Assembly: GCA_016715505.1 (NCBI GenBank)
Contig: JADJZY010000007.1
Span: 62,001 to 126,000, forward strand
DNA from: Bacteroidota bacterium
Lineage (GTDB): Bacteria; Bacteroidota; Bacteroidia; Chitinophagales; Chitinophagaceae
DNA length: 64,000 nt
Direction: 5' to 3'
The notes under the pieces: model-generated
Database searches by the model: none
The model's input: only the letters and a program-made list of their open reading frames with translations
Told to the model about the DNA's origin: nothing
Program-made: the position numbers and the translations under genes
In this document: piece after piece, positions 10,119-17,800 of the stretch
Numbering within the stretch: position 1 is the first letter of the stretch
Layout: every line of letters starts with the position of its first letter

Positions 10119-10263
10119 CTGCGAAGCGTCTTTCGCTTCGTAGTTTTATTCTATTGCTTTCAGCAATAAACGTAAACATGTTATGGAAACATTCCGTCCC
10201 TTTAAATATACCAATGCGGTTTACAAAACCGCGGATAGCAGTTCGACATTACAAATGTCGAAC
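10119..10263. repeat. Array of four perfect hairpins (REP/BIME-like)
   Basis: The 361 bases between the genes ending at 10051 and starting at 10413 hold no ORF of note but contain four consecutive inverted repeats. They are 10119-10128/10134-10143 (CGAAGCG core, 5-base loop), 10152-10158/10162-10168 (TATTGCT, loop TTC), 10216-10222/10226-10232 (GCGGTTT, loop ACA) and 10241-10250/10254-10263 (GTTCGACATT, 10 perfect pairs, loop ACA). The last two share loop and closing pairs. They are too AT-poor and lack the T-tracts of terminators. A REP-like mobile repeat family or a structured RNA fits; I cannot tell which. Confidence 0.6.
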
Positions 10264-10412
10264 AGAGTTAGTATTAAACCAATCCCGGATTGTGTCTCAG
10301 CTTTTTGGATGAGAGGCTGCAAAATCTAACATAAGGTTCAGACGAAAAGGATTACCCATGGATAAATCCCCGGTAAATTGGGCATTTATTGAAATCGGTA
10401 TTATATTTAGAC

Positions 10413-13079
10413 ATGAAAAAAGGCTTTCTTTTTCTTCTATTGTTGGGCAATGGTCTATTGGGTTTAAATGCACAGTCTTGTCCTGAAATCATTGGCTATT
10501 TCCCCAACTGGCAATGGTACGACCGCGCTCAGTTGCTCAACCCCATGACCATTCAATACGAAAAGTACAGCATCATTAATTATGCTTTTTTTAAACCCGA
10601 AACCAATGGTTCAATCAGCAGCACGGATGCATGGGCCGACCAAAATTTACTCCTCGGTCAAATCAACTGGAGTACTTCACCAATTACGTATTATCCGAAT
10701 ACCTCCATCATCGAGCGCGCTCATAATGCCAATACCAAAGTGCTCCCTTCTATTGGTGGATGGACATTGTCTGACAATTTTCCCGGCATTGCTGCAAGTG
10801 CCCTAAAGCGCACCCAGTTTGCACATAGTTGTTGCGACCTGATTCGGACTTACAATTTTGATGGAATTGATATCGATTGGGAATACCCAGGCTATGCCAC
10901 CCATAGCGGCACTTTAGCCGATAAACAAAACTTTACAATTTTTCTGCAACAAATCAAAGACTCACTCACAGCATTGGGTGCTCAACAAGGTAAAACGTAT
11001 TTACTCACCGCTTGTTTTGGCGCCTCCAAAAGCAATATGGAGAATATAGAATGGAGCAGTGTACAAAATTTGGTCGATATCATCAATCTCATGAGTTACG
11101 ATTATTTTGGATCATGGGATGCTGTAGCCAATCATAACTCACCTTTGTTTCAACCACTTCAGGGTGACCCATCCTTCAACATCGATTCCTCAGTCACACA
11201 TCTCATGACCCATTATCAGGTACCCGCCAATAAAATTGCAGCAGGAGTGGCCTTTTATGGACGTTCTGCCAAAACCCTTGGTGCGCCTGCTCTTTTCGCA
11301 CCTATTACCGGCGTAGATTTGCTTACCTTTGGAGATGATGATGGCACTCCGCTCTATTATAACATCCTCAAAAAACAAAACCTTTTTTCACGTCTCTGGG
11401 ATGCCAATGCCCAGGTGCCTTATTTCGTTGGTAATGGTAGTTTAAATACATTTGTTTCGTACGATGATGAAGAAAGTATTGGCCTCAAGGCACAGTATAT
11501 CAAAAACAAAAACTTACGGGGGGCTATCATTTGGGAAATCACCGGTGATTATCTCGAAACATTTCCAGGGTCGGGTGTCATTGGCAGCACCCCTTTAATT
11601 GATACTTTAAAATCTGTGTTATGTGCCACCTCGGTTTCACCCAATCCGGTTCTGACCATTACTCCGGGTGGTACAATAAACATTTGTTCGGGAAATACAC
11701 AAACCCTGACAGCAAGCTCCGGCTTTAGCGCCTACCTCTGGAATACAGGCGATACTACCCAAAGTATTCAAGTGAGTTTGGCCGGGACTTACTCCGCATC
11801 AGCAACGACCAATAATAATGTAACGGTATCAAGCAATATCGTCACCATCAATGTATCGAATTGTAATAACAATGCTGCTCCTCTGGTATCGATTCTGTCA
11901 CCGGCAAATAATTCAAGTTTTGCATTGGGATCAACAACATCCGTGCAGGTCGATGCACAGGATACCGACGGCAGTATCACCCTGGTGGAATTGTACCGCA
12001 ATAATGTGTTAGTGGGTAGCCTGCTAAATCCGCCTTTTATATTCAGCGTCAACAATCCTATTTCCGGCAACTATACGCTAGTGGCCAAGGCTTATGATAA
12101 TGCCAATGCCAATACCAACTCTGCATTGGTCAACGTATTGGTAACATCTGCTAACAATGGAGTGTGTGGATATCCACTCTGGGATGCAGGCACGATATAC
12201 AGTACCAATGATACCGTTTCGTACAATAATATCATTTACCGGGCCAAGTATTGGACCCAGGGCAATGCCCCAAACAATCATTATGGAAATTGTTGTGTGT
12301 GGGATATCCTCATGCCTTGCGGAGGATACACGGCTGCAACATGTTTCCGACCGGTCTATGATTCGCTCATCGCATACAATGCCAATCAGGAGGTGTTCCT
12401 GAATGGAAATATTTATAAAGCCAAATGGTGGACACTGAATCAAAACCCCCTCAGTAACAGTGGCAGTGGAGATGTATGGCTGCCACTCACTACGCCCTGC
12501 GTTCTACAACTCACTTTAAAATTATTCATGCAAGGCTATTATGCAGGTGCAGGCAATATGTTACCCGTTCTGCAAAATCAAAATCAGATATCCTCATCCA
12601 ATCAATGTGATACGGTTCAGGTCAATTTTTATCAGGCAGTTTATCCGTATGATCAGCTACATACCTGCAAAGGGATTGTGCAAACCAATGGATTGCTCAG
12701 TTGTGAACTACCCACAAGCCTTCAGGGAAATTCTTATTATCTGTCTGTAAAACATCGAAATAGTATTGAAACATGGAGTGCAGATCCTTTCCTGCTCACA
12801 TTCACAAATTCCAGCTACGATTTTTCTGTACAAGCAACAAAAGCATTTGGCGCCAATCAAATCGAAATGGCAGCGGGCATTTTTGCCATCTATAGCGGCG
12901 ACATCAATCAGGATGGGGTGATTGATGGCCTTGACTTTAACGATTGGGAAAATGATAATAATAGTTTTGCCGCTGGTTATTTAAGCACCGACCTCAATGG
13001 TGACGGTGTTGTGGATGGACTGGATTTTATGTTCTGGGAAATGAACAGTAATCTATTTGTAGGCATGATAGCCCCATAA
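10413..13079 (+). CDS. Secreted GH18 chitinase with two chitin-binding modules and dockerin-like C-terminus
   Basis: An 888-residue exported glycoside hydrolase. The start at ATG 10413 gives a clean signal peptide (about 1-21); an upstream TTG at 10389 is less likely. The GH18 domain spans about 25-410 and has the complete DxxDxDxE motif in DGIDIDWEYPG, with E157 the likely acid/base, so it should hydrolyse chitin by substrate-assisted retention. Then follow an Ig-like segment (about 415-485), a bacterial Ig domain (about 490-580) and two CBM5/12-like chitin-binding modules (about 584-640 and 644-695, with YNNIIYRAKYWT and LNGNIYKAKWWT). The last 185 residues are the shared module with calcium loops DINQDGVIDGLD and DLNGDGVVDGLD. 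Extracellular chitin degradation is the likely role. Confidence 0.95.
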   Translation: MKKGFLFLLLLGNGLLGLNAQSCPEIIGYFPNWQWYDRAQLLNPMTIQYEKYSIINYAFFKPETNGSISSTDAWADQNLLLGQINWSTSPITYYPNTSIIERAHNANTKVLPSIGGWTLSDNFPGIAASALKRTQFAHSCCDLIRTYNFDGIDIDWEYPGYATHSGTLADKQNFTIFLQQIKDSLTALGAQQGKTYLLTACFGASKSNMENIEWSSVQNLVDIINLMSYDYFGSWDAVANHNSPLFQPLQGDPSFNIDSSVTHLMTHYQVPANKIAAGVAFYGRSAKTLGAPALFAPITGVDLLTFGDDDGTPLYYNILKKQNLFSRLWDANAQVPYFVGNGSLNTFVSYDDEESIGLKAQYIKNKNLRGAIIWEITGDYLETFPGSGVIGSTPLIDTLKSVLCATSVSPNPVLTITPGGTINICSGNTQTLTASSGFSAYLWNTGDTTQSIQVSLAGTYSASATTNNNVTVSSNIVTINVSNCNNNAAPLVSILSPANNSSFALGSTTSVQVDAQDTDGSITLVELYRNNVLVGSLLNPPFIFSVNNPISGNYTLVAKAYDNANANTNSALVNVLVTSANNGVCGYPLWDAGTIYSTNDTVSYNNIIYRAKYWTQGNAPNNHYGNCCVWDILMPCGGYTAATCFRPVYDSLIAYNANQEVFLNGNIYKAKWWTLNQNPLSNSGSGDVWLPLTTPCVLQLTLKLFMQGYYAGAGNMLPVLQNQNQISSSNQCDTVQVNFYQAVYPYDQLHTCKGIVQTNGLLSCELPTSLQGNSYYLSVKHRNSIETWSADPFLLTFTNSSYDFSVQATKAFGANQIEMAAGIFAIYSGDINQDGVIDGLDFNDWENDNNSFAAGYLSTDLNGDGVVDGLDFMFWEMNSNLFVGMIAP

Positions 13080-13144
13080 ATGCTCCCCTGAAAGCACCTG
13101 AACGCATTATGAAAATTTTTGCATACCCTTAAGGGGTTTGAAAT

Positions 13145-13152
13145 TATATTTG
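13145..13152 (+). promoter_or_regulatory. Candidate -7 element TATATTTG upstream of EnvC-like gene
   Basis: TATATTTG matches the TAnnTTTG consensus of Bacteroidota housekeeping promoters exactly and lies 48 bases before the TTG start at 13200. The best upstream TTG (13119-13121) is 23 bases away, a little far for a -33 element, so this is a weak call. Confidence 0.35.
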
Positions 13153-13199
13153 TGCACCTCGCTTCCTGAGAATATGAAGTGGGTGCAATATTTCCCGGA

Positions 13200-13586
13200 T
13201 TGAAAAAAATTGGCACATACCTTTTATTGATTTTCCTCTTCGCAGGTGTTGCAGCCAATGCGCAGAAAAATAAAAACCAAAGCCGGGAACAACTTGAAAA
13301 TCAGCGACTTCTCATTCTTGAAGAAATCAAACGCACCCAAGAACAACTCACCTTGCTCCGAAAAGATAAAAAGGCATCGCTCAGCGAATTACAAGCCCTG
13401 CAAACCAAACTCGGTGCCCGTCAACAGTTAATCCAGAATATCAACAAGGAAATCAGCATCATCGAAGAAAACATCAATCTGACCAACCGGGATGTGATGG
13501 TGCTTAAAACTCAACTGGATACCTTAAAAAGCAATACGCCGAAATGGTCCGGTACACGTATAAAAACCGCACATCTTCGGATATGA
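13200..13586 (+). CDS. EnvC-like amidase activator, N-terminal fragment (frameshifted)
   Basis: First of three pieces of one gene. The frame opens at TTG 13200 (GTG 13179 is also in frame) with a signal peptide (about 1-22) and then the long coiled coil typical of EnvC-type periplasmic proteins. After the segment LKTQLDTLK the reading leaves the family: adding one A to the A5 run at 13526-13530 gives LKKQYAEMV and continues straight into the next piece. The family normally reads through without a break, so I take this as a one-base loss. In EnvC homologues the coiled coil binds the FtsEX divisome complex. No second copy is visible in the window. Confidence 0.75.
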   Translation: MKKIGTYLLLIFLFAGVAANAQKNKNQSREQLENQRLLILEEIKRTQEQLTLLRKDKKASLSELQALQTKLGARQQLIQNINKEISIIEENINLTNRDVMVLKTQLDTLKSNTPKWSGTRIKTAHLRI

Positions 13587-14215
13587 TTGTGTTTTTATTT
13601 TCGGCGGCTTCCTTCAATGATGCCATCCGACGTTTACAATACGTAAAACAATACCGGAATTATCGCGCTGATCAGGCCATCAAAATCACCTCGGCCAGCA
13701 AACAACTCAGTAATAAAATCACGGTTCTCAATATTCAAAAACAGAAAAAGGATTTTGTGCTGACTGCACAACAACAACAAACGAAGATTCTGGAAGCGGA
13801 AACCGCCGAAAAAGATAAAATCGTCACCCAACTGAAAGGAAAGGAAAAAGAACTCATTGCCGGTCTTGCCCAAAAAAAGAAGGCAGCCGATGATTTAAAC
13901 CGTGCTATCTCAGCCGCCATCCGTAAGGAAATTGAACTGGCCCGAAAACGTGCCCTCGAAGAGAAGATGCGCGAACAAAGAGCTTTGAAGGCCAAACAGG
14001 AACAAGAGAAAAAACTGGCTGCCCAAAAGAAGGCGGAGCAGTATGCATTGAGCTTGAAATTAAAACAGGATGAAGAAGCTCGCAAACTGGAAGAAGCCCG
14101 GAAGAAACAAGCTGAAAAGAAAAACAGGCTCTCCTTGAAAAACAAAAACGCGAGGAAAATGAACGTAAACTCGCTCAGGAAAAAAAGGAACGCGAACAAC
14201 GAGAACGTCAATTAG
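13544..14215 (+). CDS. EnvC-like amidase activator, middle fragment (frameshifted)
   Basis: Second piece of the EnvC-like gene, starting at an internal Met in the context AEMVRYTYKNRTS, which is a conserved stretch of the family rather than a true start. It is almost entirely coiled coil, rich in Lys, Glu, Gln and Ala, with the segment FNDAIRRLQYVKQY typical of the family. The true frame leaves this ORF at the A5 run 14120-14124; one extra A gives KKKQALLEKQ and leads into the third piece. The last 30 residues of this ORF are therefore out-of-frame translation. Confidence 0.75.
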   Translation: MVRYTYKNRTSSDMIVFLFSAASFNDAIRRLQYVKQYRNYRADQAIKITSASKQLSNKITVLNIQKQKKDFVLTAQQQQTKILEAETAEKDKIVTQLKGKEKELIAGLAQKKKAADDLNRAISAAIRKEIELARKRALEEKMREQRALKAKQEQEKKLAAQKKAEQYALSLKLKQDEEARKLEEARKKQAEKKNRLSLKNKNARKMNVNSLRKKRNANNENVN

Positions 14216-15072
14216 AGGCTGATCGTAAAGCCCGTCTTGAAAATGAACGTAAAGCTTCAAAACTGGCAGAGGCACAGCGGATAGAAAAAGAAAAACAATT
14301 GGCTGTAGAAAAACAAAAACAGGAAGAACGCGAAAAGCAATTAGCCCAGGAAAAACAAAAACAAGAAGAACGCCAACGACAATTGCTTGCACAAAAGCAA
14401 CGTCAGGAAGAGGAACAACGAAATCTGGTAGAGGAGAAAAAACGACAGGATCGTGAGCAAGCCCGACTGGCAAGTAAAACACCTTTTAATAATCCCCGTT
14501 ATGTGCCCACCCTTGCTGAAAAACAAAAACAGGAAGAGGAAGCTAAAGCCCTTGCATTGCGCATCGCTGAAGAGGAAAAAGCACCTCCGACAAAATCATT
14601 CACCAGCGATGATTATAAATACTCTTTAACACCCGAAGAGCGACAACTCACCAATAGTTTTGAAGCGAACAAAGGTCGTTTGCCATGGCCCGTTGAAAAG
14701 GGATATATCATTGAACATTTTGGAAAAAATAAACATCCGCTGTTTAATATCACCACCGAAAATTATGGCATTGATATCAAAACAAGTCGGGGTGCTGGAG
14801 CCAGAACCATCTTTGCCGGCGAGGTTAATTCTGTGATTAATATTCCGGGTATGGGACAAACAGTGCTCATTAATCATGGAACTTTTTATACGGTGTATGC
14901 GAAATTGGCCAAGGTAAATGTGGCTAAAGGAAGCAAAGTAAGCATGAAACAATCCATCGGAACGGTATCAACCGATGATGAAGGCAATACGCAAATTCAT
15001 TTTGAAATATGGAAGGTCGGTGCTAACGGGCAGCCATTTAAAGTGAATCCTGAACAATGGGTGGCCCAATAA
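14125..15072 (+). CDS. EnvC-like amidase activator, C-terminal fragment with degenerate LytM domain
   Basis: Third piece, open from 14125 although the first usable start codon in it is TTG at 14299. It continues the Gln/Glu/Lys-rich coiled coil (unusually long for the family) and ends in a LytM/M23-type domain over the last 125 residues (GRLPWPVEKGYIIEHFG onward). The metal ligands are incomplete: the usual HxGxD appears as NYGID and the YAHL histidine is Lys in YAKL, while the His of QIHFEI is kept. This matches EnvC, whose LytM domain does not cut peptidoglycan but activates amidases at division. Whole gene length when repaired is about 625 residues, longer than E. coli EnvC because of the extended coiled coil. 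Confidence 0.8.
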   Translation, partial: QALLEKQKREENERKLAQEKKEREQRERQLEADRKARLENERKASKLAEAQRIEKEKQLAVEKQKQEEREKQLAQEKQKQEERQRQLLAQKQRQEEEQRNLVEEKKRQDREQARLASKTPFNNPRYVPTLAEKQKQEEEAKALALRIAEEEKAPPTKSFTSDDYKYSLTPEERQLTNSFEANKGRLPWPVEKGYIIEHFGKNKHPLFNITTENYGIDIKTSRGAGARTIFAGEVNSVINIPGMGQTVLINHGTFYTVYAKLAKVNVAKGSKVSMKQSIGTVSTDDEGNTQIHFEIWKVGANGQPFKVNPEQWVAQ

Positions 15073-15093
15073 TTCAAATAACGCCTAAAGCCT

Positions 15094-15402
15094 TCATTCC
15101 TGCACTGGAAAATGATAAGATCGTTCGATCTTACAAATCTGAATTCGATACCATTGGTACCATTCTCGTTGGCCCCTGGTTTGGGCTTCAATATGGTCTG
15201 ACTGCTTTTTCCATTCCTGTATGGATGCCAAATCTTCCCAGTAGGAAATAGAGATGCCGATATCGCTGCGAGCACTCTCAAAACCCAGGAAGCCCTTCTG
15301 CGTGCGGGCTAAGTCCAATATTTCTTTAGCCATGGAATGATATCCGGGATCATCGCCTTTGAGTTGGGAAACAAAAATTACTGCATAAGTTCCGATATTC
15401 AT
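15094..15402 (-). CDS. Antibiotic biosynthesis monooxygenase (ABM)-domain protein
   Basis: A 102-residue single-domain protein of the ferredoxin-like dimeric ABM fold. Family hallmarks seen are the N-terminal strand YAVIFVSQL, the helix YHSMAKEILDLARTQKGFLGFES, the strand GISISYWEDLASIQEWKKQSDH and the conserved HIEAQTRG segment. Such proteins act as cofactor-free monooxygenases or as degraders of reactive small molecules; the substrate cannot be read from sequence. It is convergent with the EnvC-like gene (21-base gap) and lies 10 bases from the end of the T9SS protein gene at 15413, so it may be the last gene of a short minus-strand unit with that gene and the reductase at 16818. Confidence 0.85.
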   Translation of the reverse strand: MNIGTYAVIFVSQLKGDDPGYHSMAKEILDLARTQKGFLGFESARSDIGISISYWEDLASIQEWKKQSDHIEAQTRGQREWYQWYRIQICKIERSYHFPVQE

Positions 15403-15412
15403 ACGGGTCGGT

Positions 15413-16825
15413 TTATTGTTTTTGGAAACTGCTTATTCCTTGTTGTTTCTTTTCAGGATCTGTTACACGAAGCATATAAAGGCCTTGTGGAAGCGTTTCT
15501 ACATCGATTGTAAAGTTATTTGCCAAGCCGCTCCATTGGGTTTGTCTCTGTAATATTCGGCCATTGAAATCCAAAACTTCCATGTGAATTTGGCGGCTAT
15601 TTAAATGCCGGAGACGAATGTTTAACTGATTTTGAGTGGGCATCGGATATAATTCAAAAGAGAGCCTATTCATTATCACATCATTTAAGCCAACTGTAAA
15701 TGATTGATAATAGTAAAAGTCGCGGCTGACTGGTTCAAAGGAGGCTCCATTATGGATTTCTTTTTGCATGAAGCTGAGTGAATCCAAGGCGTTATAGGCC
15801 ATTTGTTTTTTTCCACTCAGGGTCCAGGCAGATCCATTTCCACTATATTCCAGTACTTCTGTGAGTTGTGTTCCATTATAGCTATAGGTATTCCTGGAAT
15901 CATTGCTCCACGAACCGGAAAAATTTTCACGATAATCTTCTGCTAATTCATCGGAAGCATTGTATACATATTTGTGTCTGCTCAAATCTTGCCAGGCACC
16001 ACTCCATAATTCGGTTTTAATCAGGTCGATTTGATCGGTAGGCGTATACACATAAGAAACACGACTATTATTCTGCCAGGCCGAAGAGGCGGTATCCCAG
16101 GTTTGATAGAGGCTTTCGTTTTTTAAAAAAGGGTTGGTGCTATAATAGTGTATGGCGCGATTGTTGGCGGTCCATACATCCATCCAGTTTGGCAGCGAAA
16201 CGGTTAGCGAAGCCAGGGAATCCTGATTATAAGCATACGAAAGCCGTTCAAATTTTTTCCAACTCTGACTCAGGGTATTCCAGTTAAACTTATCGGATGA
16301 TTGTACTTTTCCGTTGGTGATGATACGCTGGTTTTTACTCATATTCGTCCATCCACTTCCCGACCAATTGCTCACCAGCTCATCCGTAAACAATCCACTA
16401 GAATATCCGGAATAGATAATTTTTCCGGTTGGTGCCCAGGTTGTTCCATTCCAAACATCATACAGGATTTGCGTTACATTTCCGGATCCATCGTAACTAT
16501 AGCTGTAACGGGTATTATTGGTCCAATTGCCGGATATCCAGTTTTCCCGAAGTTGAACAGTCACCCGGTCTGAGGCATCCAGCGTAAAGGTGTATCGAAA
16601 AAAGGGATCCCAATTGGAGCCATTCGCTTTGAGTTGATTGCGTATGGTCATTGCCGCCTGGGCATTATAGGCGAATTCAATAGAATCAACGCCCTGCCAG
16701 GCATTTCCACTGAAATCGTCGCGTCGTTGTGCGATTCTTCGTTGTACTTGTGTTTGTGAAAGGGCTGTAAAATCAAACAAGCACTGCAACAAAAAGAAGG
16801 CCATTAAAAATGAACGATTACCCAT
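15413..16825 (-). CDS. Secreted repeat protein with T9SS sorting domain
   Basis: About 470 residues if started at ATG 16825 (or 16834), which puts a good signal peptide at the N-terminus; a longer frame back to 16891 would overlap the reductase gene needlessly. The middle is a series of about 35-residue Trp/Tyr/Ser-rich repeats of the form NWxxNTRYSYSYDGSGNVTQ, similar in rhythm to YD-type surface repeats. The last 80 residues are a T9SS type A sorting domain (LYPMPTQNQLNIRL through LPQGLYMLRV), so the protein should cross the outer membrane and be attached to the surface. Function is unknown. Its start overlaps the end of the reductase gene by about 8 bases. Confidence 0.85.
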   Translation of the reverse strand: MGNRSFLMAFFLLQCLFDFTALSQTQVQRRIAQRRDDFSGNAWQGVDSIEFAYNAQAAMTIRNQLKANGSNWDPFFRYTFTLDASDRVTVQLRENWISGNWTNNTRYSYSYDGSGNVTQILYDVWNGTTWAPTGKIIYSGYSSGLFTDELVSNWSGSGWTNMSKNQRIITNGKVQSSDKFNWNTLSQSWKKFERLSYAYNQDSLASLTVSLPNWMDVWTANNRAIHYYSTNPFLKNESLYQTWDTASSAWQNNSRVSYVYTPTDQIDLIKTELWSGAWQDLSRHKYVYNASDELAEDYRENFSGSWSNDSRNTYSYNGTQLTEVLEYSGNGSAWTLSGKKQMAYNALDSLSFMQKEIHNGASFEPVSRDFYYYQSFTVGLNDVIMNRLSFELYPMPTQNQLNIRLRHLNSRQIHMEVLDFNGRILQRQTQWSGLANNFTIDVETLPQGLYMLRVTDPEKKQQGISSFQKQ

Positions 16826-17531
16826 AGAGTTCATAATGAATTTGCGTTTTATCATACCCCATTTCATGTAACCTTGTTTTGGCTTCATCAATCATCATTC
16901 TCCAACCGCATAACAAAAAGTGGGCATGGGGTTTGTCTGCCGCTAGCTCCTGGTAAACAGCATGTACATACCCTTGTCGGCCTGCCCATTCTTCGCGCGA
17001 TAATACCGGAATGAATTGAAACGGGGTCATCTTTTCCTCCAGTTGTTTGAATTCCTCATAATAGAGTAAATCCTTTTGCGATCGGGTTCCAAAAATGAGA
17101 TAAATATTCTGTGTTTGAATTTGATGGTTGTACAAATAATGAATCATACTCCGAAAAGGGGCAATACCCGTGCCGGTACAAATCATAAAATAGTCGTGAG
17201 TAATGGGTTCCGGCAAAACAAATACCCCTGCAGGGCCCCGAAACAACAAGTTATCTCCAACAACCACATTCCTAAACAAATGATTGGTACCCAGACCATC
17301 ATCCACCAATACAATCAATAACTCAAAGATGTTTGTTCCATCCGGCGTCGATGCGATGGAATAGCTGCGCCATCTTTTATTTTTCTTTTCATGGATAGGA
17401 AGATCCAGGGTGACGAATTGCCCCGGTTTATAATCAAATACCGGTTCGGGGCTTTGTATAAAAAACCGACGGGTATTATAGGTCTCATCAATGATGGACA
17501 CCACCTTGCCTTCGAGCCAGTTGAGATTCAT
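16818..17531 (-). CDS. Ferredoxin/flavodoxin reductase-like FAD-NAD(P) oxidoreductase
   Basis: A 237-residue flavoprotein of the ferredoxin-NADP reductase superfamily. The FAD-binding signature RSYS is at 55-58, the pyridine-nucleotide loop GTGIAPF at 120-126, and the C-terminal CGWRMM motif near 208 corresponds to the nicotinamide-binding Cys-Gly segment. There is no fused 2Fe-2S domain, so electrons must be passed to or from a separate carrier. It resembles the reductase modules of FNR or benzoate/phenol oxygenase reductases; the partner is not in the window. The gene overlaps the T9SS protein gene downstream. Confidence 0.9.
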   Translation of the reverse strand: MNLNWLEGKVVSIIDETYNTRRFFIQSPEPVFDYKPGQFVTLDLPIHEKKNKRWRSYSIASTPDGTNIFELLIVLVDDGLGTNHLFRNVVVGDNLLFRGPAGVFVLPEPITHDYFMICTGTGIAPFRSMIHYLYNHQIQTQNIYLIFGTRSQKDLLYYEEFKQLEEKMTPFQFIPVLSREEWAGRQGYVHAVYQELAADKPHAHFLLCGWRMMIDEAKTRLHEMGYDKTQIHYELYG

Positions 17532-17800
17532 GGAGTATTAAAGTTAGGCTAAGTTAACGACAGATTTTGCAATTGAACTACAAAATCTACTATAGGTTCA
17601 TGTGAAAGTTAATTTGCATGAGATAAACAGCGGCACTTTAATTGAAACAAGAGCATCCATTTTTTACTAGAGTGGCTATTTATTTAAATGAATTCGAATT
17701 ATTCTTTTACTCTTCAATACAGGAGAAATTCAACCAAGATTTTTTTCCACCCGCTACAAATCATTTCACTGAAGTATATTAGCTCCACGAAAATTTTGAT

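Noticed and set aside
12078..12443. Minus-strand ORF of 121 codons inside the chitinase gene
   Set aside because: It is opposite the chitin-binding modules and shows no recognisable domain.
13735..14482. Long minus-strand ORFs opposite the EnvC-like gene
   Set aside because: They are the complement of the Lys/Glu-rich coiled coil, read as Phe/Ser/Leu; no start context or domain.
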